A stretch of DNA of 64,000 nt from Phallusia mammillata (lineage: Eukaryota; Chordata; Ascidiacea; Phlebobranchia; Ascidiidae): assembly GCA_003260075.1 (NCBI GenBank), contig QLIY01000311.1, positions 97,502 through 161,501 of the forward strand. Direction: 5' to 3'. Of this stretch, positions 41,701 to 54,316 are shown piece after piece (within the stretch, counting starts at the first letter, position 1; the number at the start of each line of letters is the position of its first letter). The position numbers and the translations under genes are program-made. The notes under the pieces were generated by a model, which saw only the letters and a program-made list of their open reading frames with translations, made no database searches and had not been told where the DNA came from.

Positions 41701-44700
41701 TTAAACCAAGTAACTACATGTTTTTACAAAAACGATTTATGCTAGGATTCGTTCAAAACTTTTGTTATTTGTTTCGTGGGCTATTGTAATATTGAAGCAA
41801 CCTATCTGGATAAAAAGCGAAATCGAAAACAATTCTTTTTCTTACAGAAATATTCCTAAAGCTTCTAGCTTAATTGATTACCACGCTGTAATTTTAAAGA
41901 GCAAAATATTTTTGTTTGTTTTAATAAATATGTGTGGCAAAGTTGTACAGGACTTTATCTTTATAGATCAGACAAAAACACGTACAATGCAGTTACAGCA
42001 GAATGTTGCTATTAAAACAAATCGTTCAGAAAACTAAGAAATTTTACAAATATTTTGCTAAACTTGTTTTCGGAAGTAATTACTTGAAAAAAATGTTTTT
42101 TGGACATCACTTCTCCTTCAATCAAAGAAAAAATGGTAACATTTTCTTGACGGCGGTATGTCTTTTAAAAAAAATGACGTATTAATTTCCAAAAGTTAAA
42201 GATTGGTGGCGCCAGTAACTATGTCGTTTAAAATTGTCCAGCGACAAATGTCTTCTTATACATACACATAATGAACGGTGAATAATACATAATGTGTCAT
42301 TTTCAAAACATTGCTTCATATGGCACCATGTGTGTGGTCTTCGTTTTTGTTGAGTGTGACATGAAAAATGTCGAAGAGTTAAATTAACGTGATAACAACC
42401 CAGAATTCCGAAATAACACTCAACGCAATTGTATTGGTTAACCTTTGTATGTAAGTGAATAGGCAAAAAGTCACATCCAAAGTGATTCCTTTTGAGCATT
42501 TAATAAAAAAATAGAATAAATTGAAACTAAATTATGTATTTAAACGTTTTTTATAATGTGTTGATAAATCGCATTTAGCTTAGAATTTGACAACTGCTTT
42601 TCAGCTGTTACTAAAAAAATTCGCACATGGGGCTTCAATAAAAATAGTTTCCATCGAAAATACACGACAACAAAGGGCTAGAAAATAAAGAATTTTAATG
42701 TCATGGTACCGGGCAAAGGGCCACAACCTTTCACGAGGTGTGGTCTTTTTCACAGTAGCACTCCTGAATTTATCAAATCCTATTCGGCAAGCGCATGCGT
42801 CAGCCCCATTGCAAGATGACCCGCGTCACCTGTTAAGACTTAAGTTGAAGCTGAAGCAGTCGGAGGTAATTTGCTTCATCTTTGGCGAACCAAAGCGTTC
42901 AAGGGCGAATTTGTGATTAGGAAGGTCACCTAAGAGCCTGTGACAGTTTCCATGTACGATCCCGGGCCAGTTTTCCAGGTTTCGCTTAAGGGCGTACAAT
43001 TACCTCGATTAGGCTGCGTCGGTGCCACGCAATAGTTCCGAGTCGACTAAGACGCTAAACCCATAAAAGTTCGGATTTCAAACGCGCGCGAGGGCGGGGC
43101 GCTATCTTTGTCCCAGGGCGTATAAGGTGACGCGTTGGAGAGTTGTGAGCTCCCGCTATATTATATGAAAATTGCACTAGCCACATTAAAAATACAAGGC
43201 CGGAGCTCTGATTGCCACCACTTACACTGTAGTAACTGTCAGCGAGGCTACCGTTTCAAAGCCCCGCACGCCGGTAATTCCGAGTATTAGAAAGATCACT
43301 CTTCCGCCTTTGTGGCAATTGCGAATATCAAGGGTATCACTTGCACTTGGGAATAAAAGCATCACTATATGACGTAATATAGGCTACAGAAAATCCTTTG
43401 AAACACGATTTAAATTTAGGAACTTTTTACTGGGAAATTAGTTTATTTATTGCACCCGGGTAAGTTTGTACGTCAGAGAAGATGACAAATAAGATTTTTC
43501 TGTGAAAATAACTTTGTTTGTGTATTATATGTCCATTACCTGCAAAAACTTGTATTGCGTTGTTCAGTGTGTACGCTTTGTATACTGATATCACAACATA
43601 CTATGTTTTTTAACACATATAAACTATAAGCGTTCACTTTTTTGTACCTGCGGCCAGCAATTTCGTTGAACCTCCACTCGTGTAACTGCTTTCTGCTTTC
43701 TTTGATACGCACGAACGAAAAAGCAATACGTTTGTCACTAAGCTGATTTGCAGTCGATGGTTTCTTGGATCTTCGACTATATACGTGCTTAGAATACCGC
43801 AAAAGGTTGTTTGGGAATGCTTTAAGCAGAAATAAGTGTGGGGTGATATTTGGATATTCTATATTTATTTTTGCTTTGCCCGAAGGTATGCATTTGAGAA
43901 ACGCAATGAAACAATTTAAAACAATGAAGAAGGATAATATTCAGGTTCATGCTCTTTCGGTGTATTTACTGTGAGGCTTGGAGGACCTTCTTTTTCACCA
44001 CGACGTTATTTAGTTTAACTGACAAATAGCGACCGCACGTCCGCTTGCGTGAAACGAGGCCCATAGCGGAAATAATGGGCAAAATTATCGCCATACCTAA
44101 GCCTAATAAAACTGTAGTTCGCCGTCGGACCGACACAAATTATATCATCTTGCCAAAAGCACACCGATCTATAGTGCCCCGATATAGGCGTTTTAATCCC
44201 GCTCTTTGCCCAATGCCAGTCGGTGTTGGTGGGTTTTGCCAGCGCCCGAGTTGTGCAAACATCGTTTAGGCGGCGATAAAAACCCTAACACGCCTGTAGA
44301 ACAGTGGGATAACGGTCTAATTGCGTTGAAAATCCGCTGCGATGAGCTGTGTGGTATTCAATTTTGAACCATTACCCCCAATCATGGCATGTGTAGACAC
44401 AGGTTGTCGGCCGCAACATTGCTGTGATGGTTGTGCGGAATGTTTATAATTCATTTTTTAAATCCACTGCAAAGGTAATAGGTCAGTAAATCCAGAAAAA
44501 AGGAAGGGAATAGGTATAATTTGTGAACATTTTTCACTCCTGACATTTTTCTTAAAATAGTTTGCTTTAAATAACAATAATTTTACATAACAATACAGAG
44601 TTTGCGCCCACTAAAACGGTTTGGTGCATTGCATATTACACAAAAAGTTAGTATCTGATATTCGAGTGTCATTACGTAGGCGCACAAATTTCTGCAAAAA

Positions 44701-47625
44701 CTTTTAACGCTTTATTTGTGGTGTAAAATGTTAAGTTTTAAGATGGATTTGAATTAATATCGACATGATTTTGTAGACAAATTTACTCACATATTTCTTA
44801 CAACAAAACTGTTTTTTATCTAATCACATTATGTTGCAAACTCCACGGTCACATATTGTACGTCGTACAGATCGAAACACAGGCTTTTGCTTTCCTTAGT
44901 TTTCAAGTGTGATAAAACCGCACTTGGAGTAGATAACAAATCAACGTATCAACTGTAAAGCGCTCAAGGATTTTCCCAAACGCATGGATGGATCGAGTAA
45001 TTGATCCCAAAGCCGCGTGACTGACAACTCACAACAAGAAATCCATAAATACGTAAGAGCTTGGCGTCACGGGCAGTCTGCTTTTATCGGAAACAAACAC
45101 TTTAAGTTGCAACGCCAGGCCGCTAAATGCAGACTGGTAATAAAAGAGAAACATAGGATAGCAATCTATTTTTCCATGTGCCAGACTTGAATGCAGACAT
45201 ACGTTATGACGTAATACACCTTAATTTTACCGTGTCTAAAGATACGACGTTTGAAAGATTTTAATTACATTCTGTTGGCCAGATTTTAATTTCCATTTTT
45301 TAAGCCAACAAGCGAGCATGTATTTTGTTCCTCCTTGTCAATAAACTTTGAACAAATATCGAGGATACATTAAAAATGTACCACTTGTAAAACTTGTTTT
45401 CAGCCAGGCAAACGCTTGACAGCGGTGGACGATAATGGACTTGCCCAACTTAGCTCGCACCGCAAACAAGACAATCAACACCAATCCCATGTGTAAACTG
45501 ACCTCTGGGCACATTGCACAGTTTAAAAAGCACCTGATGTTTCATGTGGATGACAGTCGAAGAGATGGGCCGTTTTAAGCTTTGCATCGCACAACAACTC
45601 CGCAGCAAGAAGGGCTGGAATAGCGATCAGTGGGTTCGTGTTTTTTAAATTTCTACGACACCACAATGGAGGTGCCGTTAACGTTAGTATTTGTGGTGAT
45701 AATAGTGCTGCCTGCCCAGGCGGATAGGGGTTACGTAGTGAAAACACGAGGGTCAAAGTGGGGCGACACACTGGAAAATTCATAATCTGCTGAATTAAAG
45801 GCACTCGAACCGGGACGTTAAACCAATACAGTTCAAGCTTCCAAATTTGTTTTTTTAGTGAATTGCTCAATATTTTTTTCACAAGTACTTCGAAGCAAAA
45901 CAGCGGGGCAACTGCTCACATAATTAAGCTTATAATGCAACAAATTTCACAAATGACCATAAAACACGTGGGCATACTCGAAAATGAAACTAACAAACAA
46001 ACTATCTTGTATGTTTGAATAACTGCCAATGTTGAAGGAGCGACAATATATATTTTCTCCTTTATTTGAAAAAGGTCGTGTTATGATTAACAGTGAAAAA
46101 TAGATTTGAAATTTTCCTACAGTTCCGGGTGTGGTTTAGCCGAAATCTCAACAGTCGCCCAACTGATTGTCACCAAACAATTTTGCTATCCACGGATCGA
46201 AGAATGCGCACTAATTGTCCATAAACAAACAGCACGGCGCCTATTCCAAATCACCGAGGGCCAGAAGTCTTTCCCGGTGGGTCCAGGTATTTGCAAGAAA
46301 AGTCGCGTCTAAGCACATCTTCGGTTTCAGCGAGTCGCGCGGGCGTGGGAAACGGCAACACCAGGTGCAGATTGGGTTTAACTTTCGCGCCAGTTCCCGG
46401 TCGCATCAGTGGCTACCCGCGCACCGACCATTCCCGTTCAACAACCCGGCACGACCGCTGCCCCGGTCCCTCAATTCACATGCGCCCGACTCTCTGTTTG
46501 ATAGAAATCGCGCACCGCAAGGTCCTTTCCAAACTATGCCTGCATCGGTGAACAATAAAAGGTAATTTAATCGGTCAGTGACGTGTGCCTGACCGAAAGC
46601 TTCGGGTGCGATTTCGTAGTAAAACTGAATGAGGAAAATTTTTTGCGGACATCACAAGACAAAATAGTTGGGAAGGAACGAAGACCCAGACACGTCATTG
46701 GTCACAAGGAGTATGTTTTGTAGGGTGACGATTCTATGCAATCTATACAAATCCGCAACAGTGTTGAAATAAGGGTACTATGTTAACAGTCGTTTGCACA
46801 AAAGTTACCTCTGAAAGATTTAAATGAGTGAAACTGGTTTCGAAGGAACACAACGCAGTACAAACAAATGACAGGCCCTGAGCGTTATATTTTCCAGTTG
46901 CCTTTATTAATCTTATAATTACATTAATACCAACATAAAAATATTCTGATGTCACCAGTTTCAAACACAGTAATTCAAATTAAGTTATATTAAGCAACTA
47001 ATTATCCTTTCAAAACGTGATATTTTTTGTAAAAATCTTTGTTAAAACGGGAAAACGCTTTGGCAATGCACAATTTTCAAATGGCACCGTTTTTTTGGCA
47101 AAGGGGCCGATTTGATCACGTGTTAACAGAACAGCACACAGCCTGTCCTCCTTTCGTTGCCGTCAATGGACAAAAAAACGGCAAATGCGATTAGCACGGA
47201 GTCAACCTGCCAAAACACCGGGCAACCGATGACAGAAAAAACACAAAAAAGGCCCCGCTGGATGAGATCAATCCTGCTCGAAAGAGATAAACCACGGGCA
47301 ATGTTTAAACTCGGCCTCAGTTGCCGCCTAACGATAACAAACCTGAAGCCAAAATGTGCGAAATACCTGCCTCGATTAGCCCGACTCAGACCTTCTACTG
47401 TTGTGTTACCCAATGCGGATATGCAAGTGTCGGTAACGGCTTGGTAAGGGTTCACTTAATACGGGACTTGCAAAAGGTCGGGACAGCTTTCAAGGCTTGC
47501 ATGCCGCCGCTGCTTTGTTGAGATAACTGTGCATATTTCAACCCGCCTCAAATGCGTTCTCAGCAATGAAACAATTCTTTAAAACAACAATCTTTTAACG
47601 GAGATATTATAAGTGTTGATTGTGA

Positions 47626-47644
47626 TATATATATATATATATAG
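47626..47644. repeat. (TA)n microsatellite
   Basis: About nine alternating AT/TA units in intergenic DNA. Confidence 0.8.
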
Positions 47645-49055
47645 TGCAAGCAAAAAAACGATTAACTTGAGAAACAGCACCAACACCAATAAACATTTTT
47701 TTGAAAAAGGTAATCTATTGAATGTCTAAAAAGTAATCTGGGAAACATTTAACATCCACTGGGATATGGTATTGTACAGTCAAAAAATGGTTAAGATAAA
47801 GTCTTGAAAAGTGTTCAAGCTGTGGACAAGATTTTAACCAAATAATACTCAAAAACTGGTTTGGTGTGCCATTTTAAAATGTAAATGACACAAAAAGGTA
47901 CAAGGTTGACGTCAATGGCATTACGAAATATTAACGGATTTGTTTGCACATTATCAGCCTGTATAAACTAAACATGAGCCTCGCCATTTTGTCCACGGAA
48001 AAGTACCGATTCCATTAAAATAGTCGCAAAAATTTCACTTTTGCCAAATAGAGGGGGAAATTCCTGAGTTTTTTGTGACACACGTGCGAGGATTTGAGAA
48101 AACCTTTTCGTGGATGTGGCAAACCTTAACTGACTTTTCTGAAAAGCCCAGAGAACAAACGTAAAGCTCTTGAACACGATATAACATTTCTCTGGGAAAG
48201 TAAAACAGGAAATTTGACCCGGCGATCTTACGTCACTGCACAAAGACATAATTGGTGTTGTTTCAATATTTGCTGCCCATTCACAAAAGACAGAGGAGCG
48301 TCGATTTCGGCGTCCACTCCACAGCACAATTAGCTGTACGATATAAATTACCGGTCGAGTTTTTTCTATGCTAGCAACCAACAACAGCATTAGACCAATG
48401 AAACCAAGGCACATGAGGCGTTAGTGAGGCCAATTCAATAGGATTTTTGTTTACCGCCGGTTAGGCTTGCGATAATCAGTTGAGCAACGCGTCAGTTGGC
48501 CTGTATCGTGGATCGGCGACAGTTCCGATTGGAGCTGTGGTGTCAGTGATCACATGAGAGGATCTGATTACCAACAACCTATTGTGCACCCCGGCATTGT
48601 GCTGCCGACTAATAAGTGATGGCGACTGAACCGTTTTGGAAGAACTCCTCAGTCGACAGATGAGACACAAAGAAGCGCGGACAAAAACAGGAATTTTTAT
48701 CCGATAACATTTCACCGCCGGAGCAGGCCACAACCCGATACTGTTATGTTTGTTACCCAGCACTGGGCCGGACAATGGGCTGCGAATCTGCGCTGAAACA
48801 AGGCGATGTGTCAGTGGGAAACTCGAGCCTGGTGGAAGTATTTTGAAGGAGGAAAGGGGGTTGGGACAAAAGATGATTTGCGCGATAATTGATTGAAAAA
48901 TTTTCAACGTTTCTGGGGCCATCGAAAGGCTTGGATGAAAACAACTGTTGTTGCTAGGGAGAGTATCAAAATCTAGCCCAACTGGGAATTTACGTTGAAC
49001 ATATACCAGGGACGCTTATTCTGCACAACGGCTGCAACACAAGCAATTGATGTCG

Positions 49056-49115
<60 letters not shown>
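49056..49115 (+). repeat. Poly-C run of 60
   Basis: Sixty uninterrupted C residues between unrelated flanks; six times the length of the ten-C runs further right. No duplication of flanking sequence is visible. Probably a gap or joint in the assembly rather than a natural homopolymer. Confidence 0.85.
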
Positions 49116-49116
<1 letters not shown>

Positions 49117-50319
49117 TTGCTTTACGTCCCGATCAAAAAAATAAGAATATGGCGCCCCGGGCCAATACCTTTGTGCGCCACCACATCCCTTAGTCGAATT
49201 GTAGTATAGCCCATACGTGGAAAATGAAGGCATATTTCTGGTGCCCATGGAACCAAAAGGAAACAATTTGCATTTAATTTTATTGACAAAATAAACCTTT
49301 GATTTGTACAAAACTTGTCCTACATTACCAAACACAGTTTTTGCACTTGACAGCGTACGCAGGTACACACTTCAAACTGAACTGTTAAAATAACGGAAAA
49401 AAGTAGAATAAAAGTATAACTACAAAAGCATTTCTCAGTAACACGTGATAGCAAATGATTGTGGAATCAACGTAACATGAGCAACAAAAACGCGTTTTTA
49501 CTGAAGACAACCGAGCAATAGCTGAAGCCGTCGTCTCCCTAGCAACGTTTTATCGGCAAATTAGTGATGTTACAAACCTGCCGTATTTCGTTACACCAAC
49601 GAACAAGAGAGCCGTTATTACATGGGGTTTTGAGTCAAAACCCTCACTCAACACCGTGGGCATTTTATACGGCAACAGAAAACGGATTCCTTCCTGTTAC
49701 CGCGACACGACCAGTAACAATAATCCGCATTGCGAAAATTCCATCTGTTGCCGACCCCTACTGAACGAAACAGCAAACGCTGAGAAAGTAGCTCGGTGTG
49801 GCTTTTGTGGTTAGTTGCTGTTATAAACTTAGTCTGGGCGTCAGCTAGATAGGCGGGTGTTTGGGCCACTAACACCTTTCGCCAAAGGAAATCGCCTCCT
49901 TTGAATCACCATTTGCTGGTATACGTCGCACGATGCTATGGAGACCCGAGAAAACAGTAGAACAGGTGGCAAACGCGATAAGGTTCCGCCTGACCGTTCA
50001 TAGAGCACAAAGGTTGTTTACGCGTTGACAATCGCTGTTCGTTTGTCGGTGTAACAAAGTATAGGACCCAAAAAAATGCACAAAAGAAATGCATGTTGGG
50101 TTCCCAAACCTAAAACGCAAGAGCAAAAGACCAACCGTAAAACACGTAAATATGCAAAAGGTCCAAAACAACAAAAATAAATAGAGTAGACAAAGCGAGA
50201 AAATTTGTTTTCATGGATTGATTTGTACGAGTTAAAGCAAAACTGGTAATTTTGTTGTAAAATTAAGTTAAAAACCGGTGATGGTTTAAATAGCGCTAAA
50301 CTTCAAAAACTATATTAAA

Positions 50320-50705
50320 TTTAACTATGCGCTTGTTTCTGTACACACCAAAATGTTATCTAAATAATTGCAATTTATTGTCTTAGATTTTGGCTTGTTT
50401 TTATACCACGGACGTATGGTGATGAAAATAAAGACCGCTTTACTATTACTCTCTACCACCATCATGTGCGCGTTTTAATACATTGTATGACCAAAAGCGA
50501 CAAAACAAACCCCCCCCCCTTTAACTATGCGCTTGTTTCTGTACACACCAAAATGTTATCTAAATAACTCCAATTTATTGTCTTAGATTTTGGCATGTTT
50601 TTAAACCACGGACGTATGGTGATGAAAATAAAGACCGCTTTACTATTACTCTCTACCACCGTGCGCGTTTTAATACATCGTATGACCAAAAGCGACAAAA
50701 CAAGT
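50320..50705 (+). repeat. Direct duplication split by a C10 run
   Basis: Copy A (50320-50509) and copy B (from 50520) share about 190 bases starting TTTAACTATGCGC. They are separated by ten C (50510-50519). They differ at several scattered bases and by a small indel. Copy B continues into unique sequence, while copy A stops at the C run. Confidence 0.85.
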
Positions 50706-50873
50706 GCCATTTTTAAAAACATGTCGGGCAACAGTTCTTGCCAAAATGTGTTACAAAAGCGTACAGCGAATCAAGAGTATTGTCAGTCTCTATCTTCCAT
50801 ACTCATATCAAAATACTGCAAAAAATACGCGTGTACTAAAAAAACGGATTAACGAAGCATCAAACCCAAATTG

Positions 50874-51107
50874 TTACGTTACTGCTGTGGCCGGAACAAG
50901 TATTGCGTTTCCATTAAGTTTACTGTTCACAATTATAGTGAGTTCTTCGCCACTGAGGTGCTCCATCTCCCGCAACTGGTCAGCAATCTGTAGCGCCCTC
51001 GTGCGGAGACGCTCGATCTCGTTTGATATTGGAATGGTGGGGCTGTGGGCAGGTCCCCCTTTTCCCTTGGCGTCTGGAGCAAATGAACGATGCTCAACAT
51101 AAAGCAT
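50874..51107 (-). CDS. Small unidentified ORF downstream of TEDC1-like gene
   Basis: From ATG at 51107 this frame encodes 77 residues, ending ILVPATAVT. The middle has strong protein character: PAHSPTIPISNEIERLRTRA followed by a charged, probably helical stretch (QIADQLREMEHLSGEELT), with GC-rich third positions unlike the AT-rich genes beside it. I do not recognise the family. An acceptor-like GCTCCAG before DAKGKGG and a possible donor (A|GTAAAC) after TIIVN mean it may instead be one internal or terminal exon of a larger gene. It starts only 64 bases after the stop of the TEDC1-like gene on the same strand, so a shared, operon-like transcript is possible. Confidence 0.4.
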   Translation of the reverse strand: MLYVEHRSFAPDAKGKGGPAHSPTIPISNEIERLRTRALQIADQLREMEHLSGEELTIIVNSKLNGNAILVPATAVT

Positions 51108-51156
51108 ATGCACAGGACAATTTTTTTAACAGGCCCACCATGTGTATAATGACATA

Positions 51157-51162
51157 TTTATT
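51157..51162 (-). promoter_or_regulatory. PolyA signal AATAAA of the TEDC1-like gene
   Basis: AATAAA on the minus strand, ten bases after the stop codon. It implies a very short 3' UTR that ends before the next ORF. Confidence 0.5.
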
Positions 51163-51171
51163 CAAAAAAGG

Positions 51172-54100
51172 CTAACCACTTGACAAGGCGAGCTTGAAAC
51201 TATTCTCCATGCTGTTGACATATTGCAGCAATGCTTGGACTTCTTTACTTATTTCATGTTCTTGTTCCACTCTCACTTTGGCCAGATGTCCAGAGTCCTA
51301 GGTTAGAACAAACTCATGTTACAATCGGAACCTAACCTAGCAATAATGAACCACAACAATTTTGTAACATTGCCTACAAGCTCAGCTGGGGATGCTTGGT
51401 ATATTTGGGTAATGTCCATCACTTACTGTGATTAAGTATAAACTATAGAGTTAATTATTACAGTTGGAAAACTTGCTTGTCTATGCAACAGAAACTTACA
51501 TAGGAAGTTTGAGTGTATCAAGCACCTGTGTGTTGGTGCACAACCAAAATACAAAAGTCACTGCAAATTTGGGGTTTTTTATATGTAGGACTTATTACAA
51601 TGAAAGAAGTCAGATTCAGACTTGTTGTTGACTCCAATGCCCTGTGTACTTTAATAAACACAGGTAAAAAATGATCCTTTTCATTCGCAGCAGGCCCATA
51701 AACCTTTTAGGGAACTTTTGACAAACTCTACATAGCAATGAGTGAAAATTTCCTAACACGATTTTTAAGTAGAACTAAAGGTATTGTACATCCAGGTTAT
51801 GCAAATACATAATCCATGTCTAACACTACACCACTTACTGTTTTGGCCAGTTCAAGCCATTCTCTTTGCTTGTCATAAAGCATGGACTTCACTTGTTCAA
51901 TTGAAGCAGCAGTACTTTCCAAACCTTCTGTCAAAGCATCAATTATTGGGACATCGGAAGAATTCATTGAGGGCAAATATTCCTCTTGTATTTCGTCATA
52001 AGCTGCTCCATGCTGTAACACATTGTTGTGTACAATATTACCAGGAACTTGATTTTAACACACGAAAATGAAAACATTTTAATGTTGTTATTAAATTTTC
52101 ATGGTTCCATGATAAAACACCAAAGGCTACAGTGACTAGAAATGTCAATATTAGGGGGTGCAATACATACCAGCCATTGCCAAAATTTTGGTTCCATATC
52201 TTTCCATTTGTTATAAGCTTGAATAATTTGAACCTTTCGCTCCATGTCTTTTTCACACTAAACAGTTTAAACTTATTTAAACTGAAGCACAAATGACATG
52301 AATATGTACAGTGCAAAACTTTGAAATTTAATACTGATGTTGTATTTCTAAATAGCTACCAATCTGGCATTTTAAGCAAAATTTTAATAATTGTTAAAGC
52401 TGATGCACACAGTTTTTGTTTTTGATAAAGTTATTTAGTGAAAGGGATTTCTGACATGCTGTGTTCAACAGTAAAAAAAACAACACATTACCAGTTGAAG
52501 TATTTTGGAGTGCTTGAAAAGAAGAGCTTCATTTGCTGTTAAACTGTCAAAAGTAGTCTTTTCTTTGGCAGTTGCTGAATGTGTCTGTTTTTGAATCTAA
52601 TAAAATTTTAATATCACTACACCAATATGCACATATCTTTGACACAGTTTGACCTTTTTCATTAAAATCAAAGTTTGATCTTGAAAAACTGATTTAAATT
52701 AAACCTTACTTAATGTTAGGTTTTATTTGAACAGCAATTATATAAAATAGATACAAACCTGTGCATCAATTTTTGCAGTAAACAAATAAAGCGAATTAAG
52801 AGCACTCATTTTCATTTCAACTTTTCCTGACATCCAAGCTACATGGTTTATTTGATCTGCAACTGACATGGCATCAAATTTATCATGCTCCAATTTTGGG
52901 CCAATCGTACCACTAAGCATGGTTTCTAAGCCACTGATGTCCAAATTTTCACTGCTTTGGAATGGAGAAGGTATCTTCACTTTGTGCTTTTCACATAACA
53001 AGATAGAGAATATGTCTGTGGGTTCAAGTGAAGCACGATATATTTGTGTCAATATTTTTGTGATGTGAAGAAGCCAACCAAAACACAAAAGCAATTCCAA
53101 ACTTGTCAGGTTGGTTTTTAGCATGTGTACTCTTGGATACCTACAAACAGAAAGTCATTGGAAGGAACTAAATTTTATCTCACTAAAAATAAAATCACAT
53201 TACTAGGAGCTTATTTTACATGCAAAACAATAACACAAGTCTGGAAACATGCATGTTGCAAACTATATCTATGTTATGGCATGTGGCAGTTGTCTCTTTT
53301 ACATCCATATCCACATGTGATAAAAAACTGGATGGATTAAAGAGTTAAAAACAAATATCAAACTGCTTGACAGCATATAATGGTAGTATTTTTTATTCAT
53401 ATCCCTATAAAAGTAACGGTGTAGGTGCGTTTATCATCTTTCCACCAATTGTGCCCTTACCTTTGTCGCGCTTAATAACATCCCAACGTTGCACAGTTAT
53501 TTCCGGCTTGGTGAATATCTTAGCACGATTGTGCTGCTACAATTTGTATCACCAGTGAAATAAACTCAACTCAAAACAACTAACATCAAAAGTGTTTATG
53601 CAAGCTATGGGCAAACCAAACTTACCCACTGTTCTCTAACTTTTCAATTAGGGCCTCTTTCATATCTGCATCTAAAGGCCCTTGCAACTTAGTTTTGTCA
53701 GTAGCTAGCATGATATGAACCAACTTCAACATTTCATCCACCTAACAGGCATAGTTGTTAAAACAGTTTGCTGCATATATTTATGCACACATAAAATATG
53801 TTGTATCGGATTATAAAACGCTATTCAACAATAATCCAAAATATATTGTATATTGTTTGTAAATATTTTACATATTCTTACAAATACAGCTATACTGCCA
53901 GGCATAGTATGAAGTTTAAAGAGATCTTCTGGCAAATGTGATGTGTGAATTACCCTGATGAAGAAGACGACCTGTACAGGACGTCGAAACATCGGAATAA
54001 AATCACATTTGCCAGAAGAGCTCTTTAAACTTAAATACAACCATGTTTGTGAAGCAGTTATTACTTGTTATGACACTTGGACAGATGCAAGCTCATGGGG

Positions 54101-54306
54101 ACTAAAATATCTGATGTGTGCAAATGAGGCCAAAGATTAGCTTTTGAGGTACAGCTTGGTAAAGACTACAAACTTACAGCTGCAGGATTGTTGTGTTTTG
54201 CTTGTCGAAAGGTGTCAGGATTTACATGAATAGGATTTGGTGCATACTTCAAAAGTCGGCACATTAGTGTGATGCATTCTTTTATGGATGGATTACTTGA
54301 TGCCAT
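51172..54306 (-). CDS. TEDC1: Tubulin epsilon and delta complex protein 1 (TEDC1/C14orf80)-like, 7 exons
   Basis: Exons in coding order: 54178-54306, 53626-53741, 52759-53140, 52492-52596, 52171-52257, 51839-52012, 51172-51297. All are GT-AG and in phase, giving 372 residues. The N-terminal region carries LLKYAPNPIHVNPDTFRQAK, resembling the FRRAKF segment of human TEDC1. It is followed by SLELLLCFGWLLHI, EALLFKHSKILQL and, near residue 270, KFWQWL, in the order expected for this family. The C-terminal 100 residues are helical and probably coiled coil. TEDC1 and TEDC2 stabilise delta- and epsilon-tubulin for centriole triplet microtubules. No enzyme motif is present, so the call rests on local resemblance and overall architecture. 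The ATG at 54306 is overlapped by an out-of-frame upstream ATG. Intron 1 holds an inverted-repeat element. Confidence 0.75.
53912..54032. mobile_element. Short inverted-repeat element with hammerhead-like core, in TEDC1 intron 1
   Basis: Two 31-base arms (53912-53942 and 54002-54032) are inverted copies with one mismatch and enclose 59 bases. The centre has CTGATGA (53955-53961), then a 9-bp stem (53966-53974 with 53977-53985, one A-A mismatch), then GAAAC (53986-53990) and ATCGG. No clear target-site duplication was found. It is probably a MITE or the terminal part of a retroelement. Confidence 0.6.
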
Positions 54307-54316
54307 TGCAGGCCAT
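54293..54316 (-). promoter_or_regulatory. Overlapping upstream ORF at the TEDC1-like start
   Basis: An ATG ten bases upstream opens an 8-codon frame (including stop) that overlaps the TEDC1 start codon in another frame. It matters only if the mRNA 5' end lies upstream of 54316. Confidence 0.4.

Larger units (their letters stand above)
31702..50319. other. Gene desert downstream of Six1/2
   Basis: About 18.6 kb with no supported gene. Open frames are short, overlap each other and lack recognisable domains, including those in GC-richer patches near 32.4, 34.1, 37.0-38.7, 42.7-43.3, 46.2-46.6, 47.2-47.5 and 48.5-48.9 kb. It contains a 16-base tandem pair near 34548-34585 (TACACACTCTTATTCT twice), a CRE inverted repeat at 35768-35796, a short (TA)n tract near 47626-47644 and the C60 run at 49056. 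Possible Six1/2 regulatory DNA, by position only. Confidence 0.5.

Noticed and set aside
46106-46565. ORF pair near 46.2-46.5 kb rich in Arg, Ser and Pro
   Set aside because: Two frames are open at once, with no family resemblance and no neighbouring exons.
47123-47455. Long ORFs on both strands near 47.1-47.5 kb
   Set aside because: The opposite-strand frames mirror each other, which fits a stop-poor GC-rich patch rather than a gene.
48973-49368. 131-residue minus-strand ORF with a poly-Gly run
   Set aside because: Its length comes only from the C60 run, which is probably an assembly joint.
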